Shown in pieces: positions 29,166-36,657 of a stretch of 49,306 nt of DNA. The first letter of the stretch is position 1. Each line of letters starts with the position of its first letter. Source of the stretch: a virus. A program made the position numbers and the translations under genes. The notes under the pieces are model-generated. The model saw nothing but the letters and a program-made list of their open reading frames with translations. It did no database searches and was not told the origin of the DNA. The stretch is from the IMG/VR virus record IMGVR_UViG_3300020152_000253, positions 1-49,306 of that record; one strand, written 5' to 3'.

Positions 29166-31601
29166 CTATGACACCAACTGCGATGCTGGCGGCGCCGGTA
29201 GGTCCAACGATACACCACTGACCCATACCCTTCCTCCTGTAGGGCTGAACAGGAACGCATCGGGCGCCAGTCTTGCCACGATCAGCGTGGGCGCCAGGGC
29301 CTCTGCATAGGCTCGGGCGGCCAGGGGCATCACGGCGTTGCCGATAGCCTGTCGCACATCTTGTCTGCTGCCGGCGATCTCGTACGGTCGCCCCTCGTCG
29401 TCATAGGCCGGGAACGTCTGTAGGATCCACAGTTCCCAGTCGGTGAGCGGCCGGTGCCAGGCGTTCCAAGGGCTGATGATGAAGCCCTGGGGGAACCACT
29501 CGGGCCACCAGTGGATGTTGACCCGCACGTCCTCAATGGCCGCCTGGCCACAGTACACGTCCAGACTGGCGATTATGGCCGGACTGGGACCGTTCCAGGC
29601 AATCACGCCCAGAGTACCGTTGCGGCTGGCGCAGGTCATGCGGGCATCGGCCAAGGCCTGAGCGTCGCCGTTGTGGTCGGTGGCAGTGGTGATTGTGTTG
29701 GCGGCGTCGGCGCCCTCGTTGACGTGCATGGTGCCGCCCTTGGCGTGCCGCACGATCCTGGGATCAGCCACGGCGCCGGGACCGTTGGACGTGGTAACCG
29801 ACGTGGCACCGGTAATGGCGCGGGAAGGATCGTTAGCGTCACAGACGCCATAGGCGCCATCATTCGGGGCGAAGGTAAGCCGGGGGTCTGCCAGGCTGTG
29901 ACCGCCACCACCGGGGCCGGTTCCGCCACTGACCGTTTTGCTGGGCTGGTCAGGCTCCCTGACGTTGTAGGCGTCGTTGAACTTGGGAGTCTCCAGACCC
30001 ACCCGAAGGTCGGCCACGGACGGAGCGCCGCTGCCCAAACGATCCGAAGTGGTGACCACATCCGACGGCCGGCCGCTGTCCCGCACTTCATACTTGGTGC
30101 TGTGCCGGTTCTCCCGGAACGCAAGCCGGATGTCCGACACGCTGGGCGCCCCGTTGGCCAGGTGCGTCGCTCCGGTCACGGCGCCAGCCTGTCCATCTGG
30201 CGGCGTCACCCGCATATGCGAGGCGTGGCGGTCTGCTTTGTCAGGGCACCGGGGATCGGCCTGCAGGCGGGTGTCGGCCACTGTCGATGCTCCGCCGCTC
30301 TTGCGGTGGCTCGGGTCGGCCGTCACCGTTCCCGAAGGCTGGGTGACGTCTTGCACCCAGTATGCGCCGTGGCCATTACCCATGGGTCGGTGGTGGAGGC
30401 GCACGTCGGCATAGTGCATGGCTCCAGGAAGCAACTCGGCCACGAACACTTTGCCCCAGACGGCCGGGTCAGGCCAGAACCACCGGAGTCGCTGCTTGCC
30501 GTTCTTGTCGAGCTTGGGCGTGCCGTCTGCGTTGAATAGGAGTTTGCAGAACGCCTCTGGTGGCACGATCCGGCCATCGAACGTGCGGAGCTGCCAGTGG
30601 CCGGGGCCGGGAATGTCCTTCCAGTCTCCGCCGGGCCTTATCAGGGCGAGACGCAGCCACGTCAGGAAGTCCAGGTTCGGGCAGGCGTGGTTCCGGCCGC
30701 CGGCGGGGTCACCGGGCATGGGCTTGTCGCCCAGGTAGTCCATGATCGAAGCCAGGGGCCGCTCCTGGGGCTTGTACAGGAACGGCGGGCAGGCCTGCCG
30801 GTGACGTTGCGTCCAGAAATGACGCGGGCGTGACTGCGGGGCACCGCAGACCTTGCCGGTGTCATGGTCGCCGTGGTGGGTCTCGTAGTCCATCTGGTCG
30901 GCAGACCGCCTCATGTCCTCAAGCAGGTGTTTGCTCCGGTACTTGATCCCGGGGACGTTCTCGCTGAACATGACCTTCACCGGCGTCTTGAACGGTGCCA
31001 GCGCAACCAAGTAGAAGGCTCTGGGTACCAGTCCGTTCAGGGCCCGGCTGGGCAGTTCGGCGGCGTCGGCCTCCGACTTCAGGCGGCTGTTGCCCTGGCA
31101 CGGCATGGAAGCAAAAACCACATCCAGGTCGTCACCAAAGAGTCGTACCAAGTCGTCAGGCGTGAACTCCTGCCACCCGGGCGGCGGCGTTACCCATTCG
31201 TCCACCCTGGCCCAGACATCATCGAAGCGCCAGTACCGCTGGTCGTCCAAGTTGATCAGGCCGTCAGGGTGAACACATTTCTGGATAGCGTTGTCCAGGC
31301 GCTCAGTCAGAGCCGGATCGTGAATGACCTTCGTCTTGCTGTGGAAAGCGATCCACTGTGCCCTGGTAAAGAGGTCGATGGTGTGGGCCACGCCCTCCAT
31401 ACTCATGAGCCGTTCAAACTCGCGATTGCGGACTGCGTTGTTGTCGATAGAGCCGGCGATTTCATATTCCCAGCTGACGGGCATGTCGCCCATCATGAAG
31501 GTGCCCTTGGCATCCTTGAAGCCCTTGGCTACGCCGCCAATTCCGCCAGCCAGAAAGGCAACCCTTAACCTCACGTGCTGAGCTAGCTGGGTTATGGTCA
31601 C
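29166..31601 (-). CDS. DNA (cytosine-5-)-methyltransferase with expanded repeat region
   Basis: 811 residues from a GTG that overlaps the stop of the helicase-methyltransferase gene (GTGA). Motif I FLAGGIGGVAKGF (16-28), motif IV with catalytic cysteine SMPCQGNSR (C168), motif VI ENV (214-216), motif VIII QSRPR (256-260), and the closing motif RQAIGNAVMPLAAR (750-763). Between VIII and the end, residues 398-694 are a degenerate repeat of about 41 residues: eight copies of [V/L]ADxRL, each preceded by a YxVxDxxxPSxTVTG-like segment. Ordinary enzymes have a single target recognition domain there. It methylates cytosine in DNA; repeats may each recognise a site. Probably protects phage DNA. Confidence 0.85.
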   Translation of the reverse strand: MTITQLAQHVRLRVAFLAGGIGGVAKGFKDAKGTFMMGDMPVSWEYEIAGSIDNNAVRNREFERLMSMEGVAHTIDLFTRAQWIAFHSKTKVIHDPALTERLDNAIQKCVHPDGLINLDDQRYWRFDDVWARVDEWVTPPPGWQEFTPDDLVRLFGDDLDVVFASMPCQGNSRLKSEADAAELPSRALNGLVPRAFYLVALAPFKTPVKVMFSENVPGIKYRSKHLLEDMRRSADQMDYETHHGDHDTGKVCGAPQSRPRHFWTQRHRQACPPFLYKPQERPLASIMDYLGDKPMPGDPAGGRNHACPNLDFLTWLRLALIRPGGDWKDIPGPGHWQLRTFDGRIVPPEAFCKLLFNADGTPKLDKNGKQRLRWFWPDPAVWGKVFVAELLPGAMHYADVRLHHRPMGNGHGAYWVQDVTQPSGTVTADPSHRKSGGASTVADTRLQADPRCPDKADRHASHMRVTPPDGQAGAVTGATHLANGAPSVSDIRLAFRENRHSTKYEVRDSGRPSDVVTTSDRLGSGAPSVADLRVGLETPKFNDAYNVREPDQPSKTVSGGTGPGGGGHSLADPRLTFAPNDGAYGVCDANDPSRAITGATSVTTSNGPGAVADPRIVRHAKGGTMHVNEGADAANTITTATDHNGDAQALADARMTCASRNGTLGVIAWNGPSPAIIASLDVYCGQAAIEDVRVNIHWWPEWFPQGFIISPWNAWHRPLTDWELWILQTFPAYDDEGRPYEIAGSRQDVRQAIGNAVMPLAARAYAEALAPTLIVARLAPDAFLFSPTGGRVWVSGVSLDLPAPPASQLVS
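29520..30410 (-). repeat. Degenerate tandem repeats, about 123 bp each, in the methyltransferase
   Basis: Coding repeats at the protein level: the (A/S/E)D-x-R-(L/V/I/M) motif recurs with start-to-start steps of about 43, 47, 41, 41, 41, 39 and 39 residues. Nucleotide identity between copies is low, so these are old repeats kept by selection on protein sequence. Confidence 0.8.
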
Positions 31602-33979
31602 CTTGCATCCACCTCCTCGCCAGTATCCGTGCCCTCAAGCATATCCGCCAGAGTTAGCGGCCGCATGTGACTCTGCCTGTACGCTTCCTCCACGTTCGCC
31701 TGCATGCTCCGGAAGTACGACTTCTTGAGCTCACCGCCCACAAAGCGTCGGCCCAGCTCGACTGCCACATACCCCTCCGTTCCGACTCCGCCGAACGGGC
31801 TGTAGACCAGATCATTCGGGGCGCTCCACAGCTTGACGCCCCTCTTGACGACACCGATCTGCAGAGGGCAGAGATGCCGCTCGTCGTCCGTTTCCCGGGC
31901 CTGCCTGACGTTGAGCACGTCCGTGATGCGGATTCCCTCGTCGTGGCAGGGTACCCATCGGGCTTCGGGCGTGCCGTTTTCGGTGATTACGCACTCGATG
32001 GCATCCCTCGGCATCCAGTCGGAGGAGTACCAGACCGGCCGGGCCCAGCGGATCCACTCCTGTTCGCTTACCCACCCGGCGCCTGGGTTGTAGCGGGGCG
32101 ACATGCCGGCAGGGATTGGTTCCGGGTTTTGCCCGGGCTTGCGGAACAGAAGCAGGTAATCGGCCAGAGCCATGCGCATGGCCGCCGAGTCCGTGGCCAG
32201 GCTTTTGAAGAGCAAGCCCTTCTCTTTGTTGCGCACGGCCTGGACCTGCGGATTTTTGTCGATGCACACCTCGCCGTGGTAAATCCAGCCGTTCCGCTCC
32301 ATCATGGCGATGACTCGCCCGCGGTAGTCCTGGATACCGATGTACCCGTCGCGGGAGAGCATGGCGGTCAGCTGCATCAGGTGAATGGCGCAGATCCGGC
32401 CCGGCATCAGGACCCGTAGAAGCTTCTCGGGCCCCACGAGGAACTCGAAGTGCTCAATCATGCGGGAGATCGTCTCGCAGTTTCCCACGTCCTGGACGCT
32501 GTTGCTGTAGGCATACATGCCGGGAAACGGCGGGCTGAAGATGGAGAACCCAACGGTGCCCGTCTCGATCCGGTCGATGGTCTTGATGCTGTCGCCAAGG
32601 AAGAGCGTCCAGGCCGGCCCCTTGACTACGGCCTCTTCGTACTCAGCCTCCTGGCGGGTTGTCTGCTCCAACTGGAGCCCCTGCATGTGGGTGATGATCT
32701 CATCGAACATGGCGGCCGCCTGCGCCTCCTTTCGCCTGATGTTCTCGACCACTGCGCCCTCGGTTTCGGCCGTGATCAGGTACACGTCGACGGGCCGGGT
32801 CTGGCCAAACCGCCAGCAGCGCCGTACCGCCTGGTAGTACTCCTCCCAGGAGTCACTGAGGCCCACGAAGGCCTCCCTGGCACAGTGCTGCCAGTTCATC
32901 CCGTGCCCGGCGATGCTGGGCTTGGTCACGAGAACACGGATCTTGCCGACGGCAAAGTCAAGCATCGCCTGTTCCTTGGCCTCCGGCGGGTCACTGCCCC
33001 GTACCTCGACGGCGCCGGGGATAGCCCGGGTGAGCAACTCGGACTCCCGGTTCAGGTTGCACCATACGATCCAGGGCTCGCGCCACTCGGTGTTGACCAG
33101 GTCTGCGCAGCGGGCCACCCGCTCTCCGATGCTGTCCCTGCGGGCCTGGAGCCGCTCCTGCAGGGTGGATGCCGCCATGGGGAACAGCGTGCGCATGTTG
33201 GTGGGCGTGACCTCAACAGTCTCCTGGTGGACTCGTAGTTCCGGGAGAACGAACCGTCCGTCATCGTAACCGAGATCGGACGGCCGCCGCAGGGCGACAC
33301 ACCAGGTAGCCATCCAGCGCCAGAACTCCCCCCGTGCGTGGCCCTTCAGCCGCCACTGATGCGTTGTGTTGCCATCCTGCGTGAACCACAACGCGATCAT
33401 TTCTTTGCCGCGCATGATCCCCAGGAACTCGGCGTGGTTGATGATCTCGACCAGATCGTTGGGTGCCGGCGTGGCCGTGGCGCAGAGCCGGAAGGGAATC
33501 GTGGAGGCGAACTCCGTCAAATCCTTGCGGTACACGCCCCCGAAGTTCTTCAGGATGCTGGACTCGTCAAGCACAATGCCCCGGAAGGCCGCCGGACTAA
33601 GGTGACCCATCATCTCGTAGTTGGTGATGTTGATCCCCGGCCGTACATCGGCCGCATGTCGGCAGACGGTGACCGGGATGCCAAACTCGTGACCGATCTC
33701 GGCTGTCTGTCTGGAGACCGCCAGAGGGGCAACGATCAGCACGCTGCCGCCGGTTCGCCGGCATACCTGGTTGGCCCACTCGAGCTGCATCGGTGTTTTG
33801 CCCAGCCCGCAGTCTGCGAAGATCGCACTCTTGCCCTTGGCCAGGCTCCACCGGGTAATCTCCTGCTGCCAGGGAAACAGCTTCTGGTTCAGATCGCATG
33901 CCGGCATGATGAAACCGGTTGCGTTGGGCTTGATCCGTTTGCTTTCGACCCATTCGTCGTAGGAGAGTGAACGGTCCAT
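31598..33979 (-). CDS. SNF2-type helicase fused to a DNA methyltransferase
   Basis: 793 residues from ATG 33979, which shares a base with the primase stop (TGATG). Helicase half: FADCGLGKTP (motif I, 54-63), LDESS (motif II, 137-141), ATATPAP (motif III) and QAVRRCWRFGQTRPVDVYLI (motif VI, about 383-402), all SNF2-like. Then a beta-class amino-methyltransferase: catalytic motif FSPPF (481-485) precedes the AdoMet-binding YSPFGGVGTEG (726-736). SPPF suggests N4-cytosine or N6-adenine modification. Helicase-methyltransferase fusions in phages, such as P1 DarB, guard DNA against restriction. Partnered with the cytosine methyltransferase downstream. Confidence 0.85.
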   Translation of the reverse strand: MDRSLSYDEWVESKRIKPNATGFIMPACDLNQKLFPWQQEITRWSLAKGKSAIFADCGLGKTPMQLEWANQVCRRTGGSVLIVAPLAVSRQTAEIGHEFGIPVTVCRHAADVRPGINITNYEMMGHLSPAAFRGIVLDESSILKNFGGVYRKDLTEFASTIPFRLCATATPAPNDLVEIINHAEFLGIMRGKEMIALWFTQDGNTTHQWRLKGHARGEFWRWMATWCVALRRPSDLGYDDGRFVLPELRVHQETVEVTPTNMRTLFPMAASTLQERLQARRDSIGERVARCADLVNTEWREPWIVWCNLNRESELLTRAIPGAVEVRGSDPPEAKEQAMLDFAVGKIRVLVTKPSIAGHGMNWQHCAREAFVGLSDSWEEYYQAVRRCWRFGQTRPVDVYLITAETEGAVVENIRRKEAQAAAMFDEIITHMQGLQLEQTTRQEAEYEEAVVKGPAWTLFLGDSIKTIDRIETGTVGFSIFSPPFPGMYAYSNSVQDVGNCETISRMIEHFEFLVGPEKLLRVLMPGRICAIHLMQLTAMLSRDGYIGIQDYRGRVIAMMERNGWIYHGEVCIDKNPQVQAVRNKEKGLLFKSLATDSAAMRMALADYLLLFRKPGQNPEPIPAGMSPRYNPGAGWVSEQEWIRWARPVWYSSDWMPRDAIECVITENGTPEARWVPCHDEGIRITDVLNVRQARETDDERHLCPLQIGVVKRGVKLWSAPNDLVYSPFGGVGTEGYVAVELGRRFVGGELKKSYFRSMQANVEEAYRQSHMRPLTLADMLEGTDTGEEVDAR

Positions 33980-35484
33980 CAGGTGGTCTGCTCCTCCTCT
34001 GCGTCGTCGGTGCCCAGGATGTTCCGGCCGGCGACAAAGAGTTGTCCGGCACCGTCGCTGTCCTTTCGCCATCCCGACACGCTCACTACGGTCTGCTCTG
34101 GGATAGTCGCAAGGTTGGCGGTCTCGTAATCGGCCAAGTACTGCACCAGGCGGTTCGACGTGTTGCTGGTGACCAGGAGACCCCGGCCGGAGAGCCGCAC
34201 GATGCGGCTCCTGTCGGCCAAGGTGTCTCGCTCTACGGCCATCGATCGCCAGCGCCTATCCCGCAGGAGGGCGATGCGTACCGTCTCCAAGTCGGTGTCG
34301 AGGTTTCGAGATCGTTCGGTGATCACCACAGGCGTCGCCACGATTTGGCGAAACTTGGTCTCACCGTCTCGACTGGTCGCCTCGAAGACTCCCTTGTCGT
34401 TCACCAGCCATCGCTCCGGAAACACAGCCGTCTCGCTCACTGGCGCCGTTGGGAGTCGGTCGAGTACTGGCTCCAGTTCCGGTGACCCGTCATCGCCTGC
34501 GGTCTTCGCTACGACCGGTGCCCGGGCCATCAGTTCACGGAGTTGCTCCGCTGTGCCGCCCGCCAGGATCCAGTCAGTGATGTCTTTGGGGTCGCCCTTC
34601 TTCTGCCAGGCCAGCGGTAATGAGAGGAGACGAACCTCCGCAGCCACCTTCGCCAGCTGATCAGCCACCAGGCGGGCGCCGTCCTGGCCTTCGGGGTCAA
34701 CGTCGTAGCAGATCGTGACCCTCTTGCCGGCGAGCGGTTCCGAGAAGGCCTTTCCCCAGGACTTCTCTCCGGCCGTGCCGGTAATCGCCGGGATGCCCAG
34801 GGACCAGGCAGCCAGGGTGTCCATCTCGCCGGCACAGAGCAACAGCTCCTTCTCCTGCAGAGCCCAGGCTGGGTAAAGCCTGGGCCTTTCCGTGCCCGGT
34901 CCCCAGACAACCTTTCGGCCGGGGTACTTGTGCTGCCAGTCGTAAAGCCTGGTTCGCACTGTGGAGCCCTTCTTGTCAAGAACGGGTATCACGATGCGAT
35001 GCTGTTGGCCATCGTAGCCCAACCTGGCCCGGCGGATGATCTCAGGTGAGAGCCGCCGCTTCTCCTGCAAGAAGGTGATAACCTCCGGGTGACGCTCAAG
35101 GGCGGCCACTTGGCGCTCCAGCTCGCCATCTGCCAGAGACATGGCTACCGGTATGGCCGGAGAGCGGCGGGCGGCCGGGGCAAGCCTGTCTTGCAGGTCC
35201 ACCCCGGCCCGGGCCGCCAGTTCCTTGACAGCCGCCGCCTTGTCAACGCCTCGCCAGCGCTCGTAGAAGTCGACCACATCGCCCGCTGCTCCACACCCAA
35301 AGCACTTGAATCGCTGGCCACCATCGGCGGCCTGGTAGATGGTGAAGCTGGGGTCCGTGTCGCCGTGAAACAGGCATTTGCCCTTGAACTCGCTGCCTTC
35401 TTGCCTCAGCTGGAACCCGGCCTCAACAGCCAGTTCCTCCAGGCGAAGCCTTGACTTGATGTCGGGGATGGTGCTGTCGGTCAC
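33979..35484 (-). CDS. Primase with N-terminal half of a DUF927 helicase domain (split gene part 1)
   Basis: 501 residues from a GTG behind GGGGGT. Zinc-binding domain C37-x2-H40 and C61-x2-C64 (CLFH, CFGC), catalytic TOPRIM domain with LLLCAGEMDTLAAW (E220) and ICYDVDPEGQDGARL (D251, D253). From about residue 355 it runs into DUF927: FPERWLVNDKGVFEAT, TPVVITERSRN, SGRGLLVTSNTSNRLVQYLA and the conserved GW (471-472), and stops at QLFVAGRNILGTDD about 25 residues later. The rest of that domain is encoded at 26275-27531. It makes primers for phage replication; coupled to the methyltransferase gene. Confidence 0.85.
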   Translation of the reverse strand: MTDSTIPDIKSRLRLEELAVEAGFQLRQEGSEFKGKCLFHGDTDPSFTIYQAADGGQRFKCFGCGAAGDVVDFYERWRGVDKAAAVKELAARAGVDLQDRLAPAARRSPAIPVAMSLADGELERQVAALERHPEVITFLQEKRRLSPEIIRRARLGYDGQQHRIVIPVLDKKGSTVRTRLYDWQHKYPGRKVVWGPGTERPRLYPAWALQEKELLLCAGEMDTLAAWSLGIPAITGTAGEKSWGKAFSEPLAGKRVTICYDVDPEGQDGARLVADQLAKVAAEVRLLSLPLAWQKKGDPKDITDWILAGGTAEQLRELMARAPVVAKTAGDDGSPELEPVLDRLPTAPVSETAVFPERWLVNDKGVFEATSRDGETKFRQIVATPVVITERSRNLDTDLETVRIALLRDRRWRSMAVERDTLADRSRIVRLSGRGLLVTSNTSNRLVQYLADYETANLATIPEQTVVSVSGWRKDSDGAGQLFVAGRNILGTDDAEEEQTT

Positions 35485-35496
35485 GGGGTATACCCC
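35485..35496. promoter_or_regulatory. 12-bp palindrome overlapping the primase ribosome binding site
   Basis: GGGGTATACCCC touches the primase GTG and overlaps its GGGGGT binding site. A small hairpin in mRNA or a dimer-binding operator could modulate primase translation or transcription. Confidence 0.35.
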
Positions 35497-35544
35497 CTGT
35501 GCGTTCGCTTCGATACCGTGGCTTACCCAAGGCCTTGGCTTGGG

Positions 35545-35886
35545 TCAACCGAGAATCGGGTATTTGGCCGTCATGGCGTGAGGCATGTCGCCTGGCAGCA
35601 TCCAGAACAGGGGTCGGTCATGCAGCAAGACACGCTGCTTCCGTGTTGCTCCCCGCCACGGGAACGTGGCGATGAAAGCGGGATACTGACCTGCCTTCTC
35701 TCCAAACTCGGCGTGGCACTGAAGTCCCTCGATGACCTCTGCCGGTCGCCATGCCTCGTCCCAGTACACGAGGATCTTCCGGCCGGGGAGTGGCTCGCAC
35801 TCGCCGAGGTCAGCGAGGCGAGCTCTAGCGGGTGGCACCTGGGGCAACTCCCAGACGTGAAGCTGGTTCGGATCTGCCACGCGCAC
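35545..35886 (-). CDS. Hypothetical early protein
   Basis: 113 residues from GTG 35886, chosen because AAGAGGGG overlaps the stop of the gene before it at 8-nt spacing. The product (ADPNQLHVWELPQVPPARAR, ILVYWDEAWRPAEVIEGLQC, FPWRGATRKQRVLLHDRPLF) looks like a small beta domain with a WDEAWRPAEVI segment. The gene immediately upstream encodes a similar 'VTEYRRWVPAKI' pattern, so the two may be diverged duplicates of an RNA- or DNA-binding beta barrel. Family not recognised. Confidence 0.5.
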   Translation of the reverse strand: MRVADPNQLHVWELPQVPPARARLADLGECEPLPGRKILVYWDEAWRPAEVIEGLQCHAEFGEKAGQYPAFIATFPWRGATRKQRVLLHDRPLFWMLPGDMPHAMTAKYPILG

Positions 35887-35900
35887 CACTCCCACCCCTC

Positions 35901-36143
35901 TTAACAACGATAACGCCACCATGTGTCATGGCCGGTTACTGTACATCGATCAGTGATTCCACGCATGTCTGTGCCGTCTGTTGGCCACCACCAGAAGGGC
36001 CGATAAGGGTCGACGCCTTCAGCGACTGCCTTGATCTTGGCTGGTACCCACCGCCGATACTCCGTCACATAGACCTCTATTAGGTCATCAGGACGCGGTT
36101 CCGGCGTCAGGTCGCTGATCGTTAGCTGGTCGGCAGCCTTCAT
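35901..36143 (-). CDS. Hypothetical early protein, possible paralogue of its neighbour
   Basis: 80 residues from ATG 36143, overlapping the stop region of the membrane-protein gene. DDLIEVYVTEYRRWVPAKIK followed by VDPYRPFWWWPTDG and TGHDTWWRYRC, unusually rich in tryptophan. The order 'V-Y-W/V-T-E...R-W-x-P-A-x-I/V' matches the gene at 35545. Start less certain since the binding site is weak. Confidence 0.45.
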   Translation of the reverse strand: MKAADQLTISDLTPEPRPDDLIEVYVTEYRRWVPAKIKAVAEGVDPYRPFWWWPTDGTDMRGITDRCTVTGHDTWWRYRC

Positions 36144-36148
36144 GGCTA

Positions 36149-36349
36149 TCAAGGCACCTGCTGAGTCAAACCGCTGCTCAGGGCGATGGCCCAGGCCCAA
36201 AACAGAAGCGTAATGGTCACCAACAGGATCCACCCACCACGGTAGTGCTCTTCGGCCCATGCCCAGAGACGGGCGACCACGGAATGACGGGGATGGAGCT
36301 GGACTGGACGAACCTTGTCGGTCTGGACGACCTGGTGATGGCGCAACAC
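36149..36349 (-). CDS. Small membrane protein, single-pass
   Basis: 66 residues, GTG with GAGGAGG 7 nt upstream. A basic N-terminal part (LRHHQVVQTDKVRPVQLHPR) leads to WILLVTITLLFWAWAIALSS, one membrane helix, and a short outside end. Sits in the early operon; such genes may block superinfection or modify the host membrane, but this is inference. Confidence 0.5.
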   Translation of the reverse strand: MLRHHQVVQTDKVRPVQLHPRHSVVARLWAWAEEHYRGGWILLVTITLLFWAWAIALSSGLTQQVP

Positions 36350-36373
36350 AACGGATCCTCCTCTGCTGTGTGG

Positions 36374-36640
36374 TTACGTCGGCCGATAGACAGACCCCGT
36401 GGTCTTGCCCTTGCTGATCGCCATCTGCTCCCTTGCAGCTTGGGCCTCGGGTGTGTCCGGGATCTTGCCAGTGAATGCGGCCGGGACCGGAAGCGTCTTG
36501 AGTGCTTCGGCTTCCTTCTGCATCTGCTCGGCCTGGTCAATAACCGCCTCCCCGAACTTCCGGAAGGCGCCCTCCGGCTTCTTGAACTCGGCGGCCAGGG
36601 CAGCCCTGGCCTTCGTCACGTTGACCTTGAGTAGAGACAC
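36374..36640 (-). CDS. Hypothetical helical early protein
   Basis: 88 residues from GTG 36640 (GGGAGGAG upstream). LLKVNVTKARAALAAEFKKP and FGEAVIDQAEQMQKEAEALK form amphipathic helices; the tail is disordered. Follows the 391-residue gene by 17 bp in the early operon. Unrecognised. Confidence 0.5.
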   Translation of the reverse strand: MSLLKVNVTKARAALAAEFKKPEGAFRKFGEAVIDQAEQMQKEAEALKTLPVPAAFTGKIPDTPEAQAAREQMAISKGKTTGSVYRPT

Positions 36641-36657
36641 TGTGCTCCTCCCGGGTA

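Noticed and set aside
33979-35484. Intein or split intein as the cause of the split primase-helicase.
   Set aside because: No cysteine or serine splice junction, no HN terminal motif and no LAGLIDADG or HINT block at either break. Each half has an ordinary start, stop and binding site.
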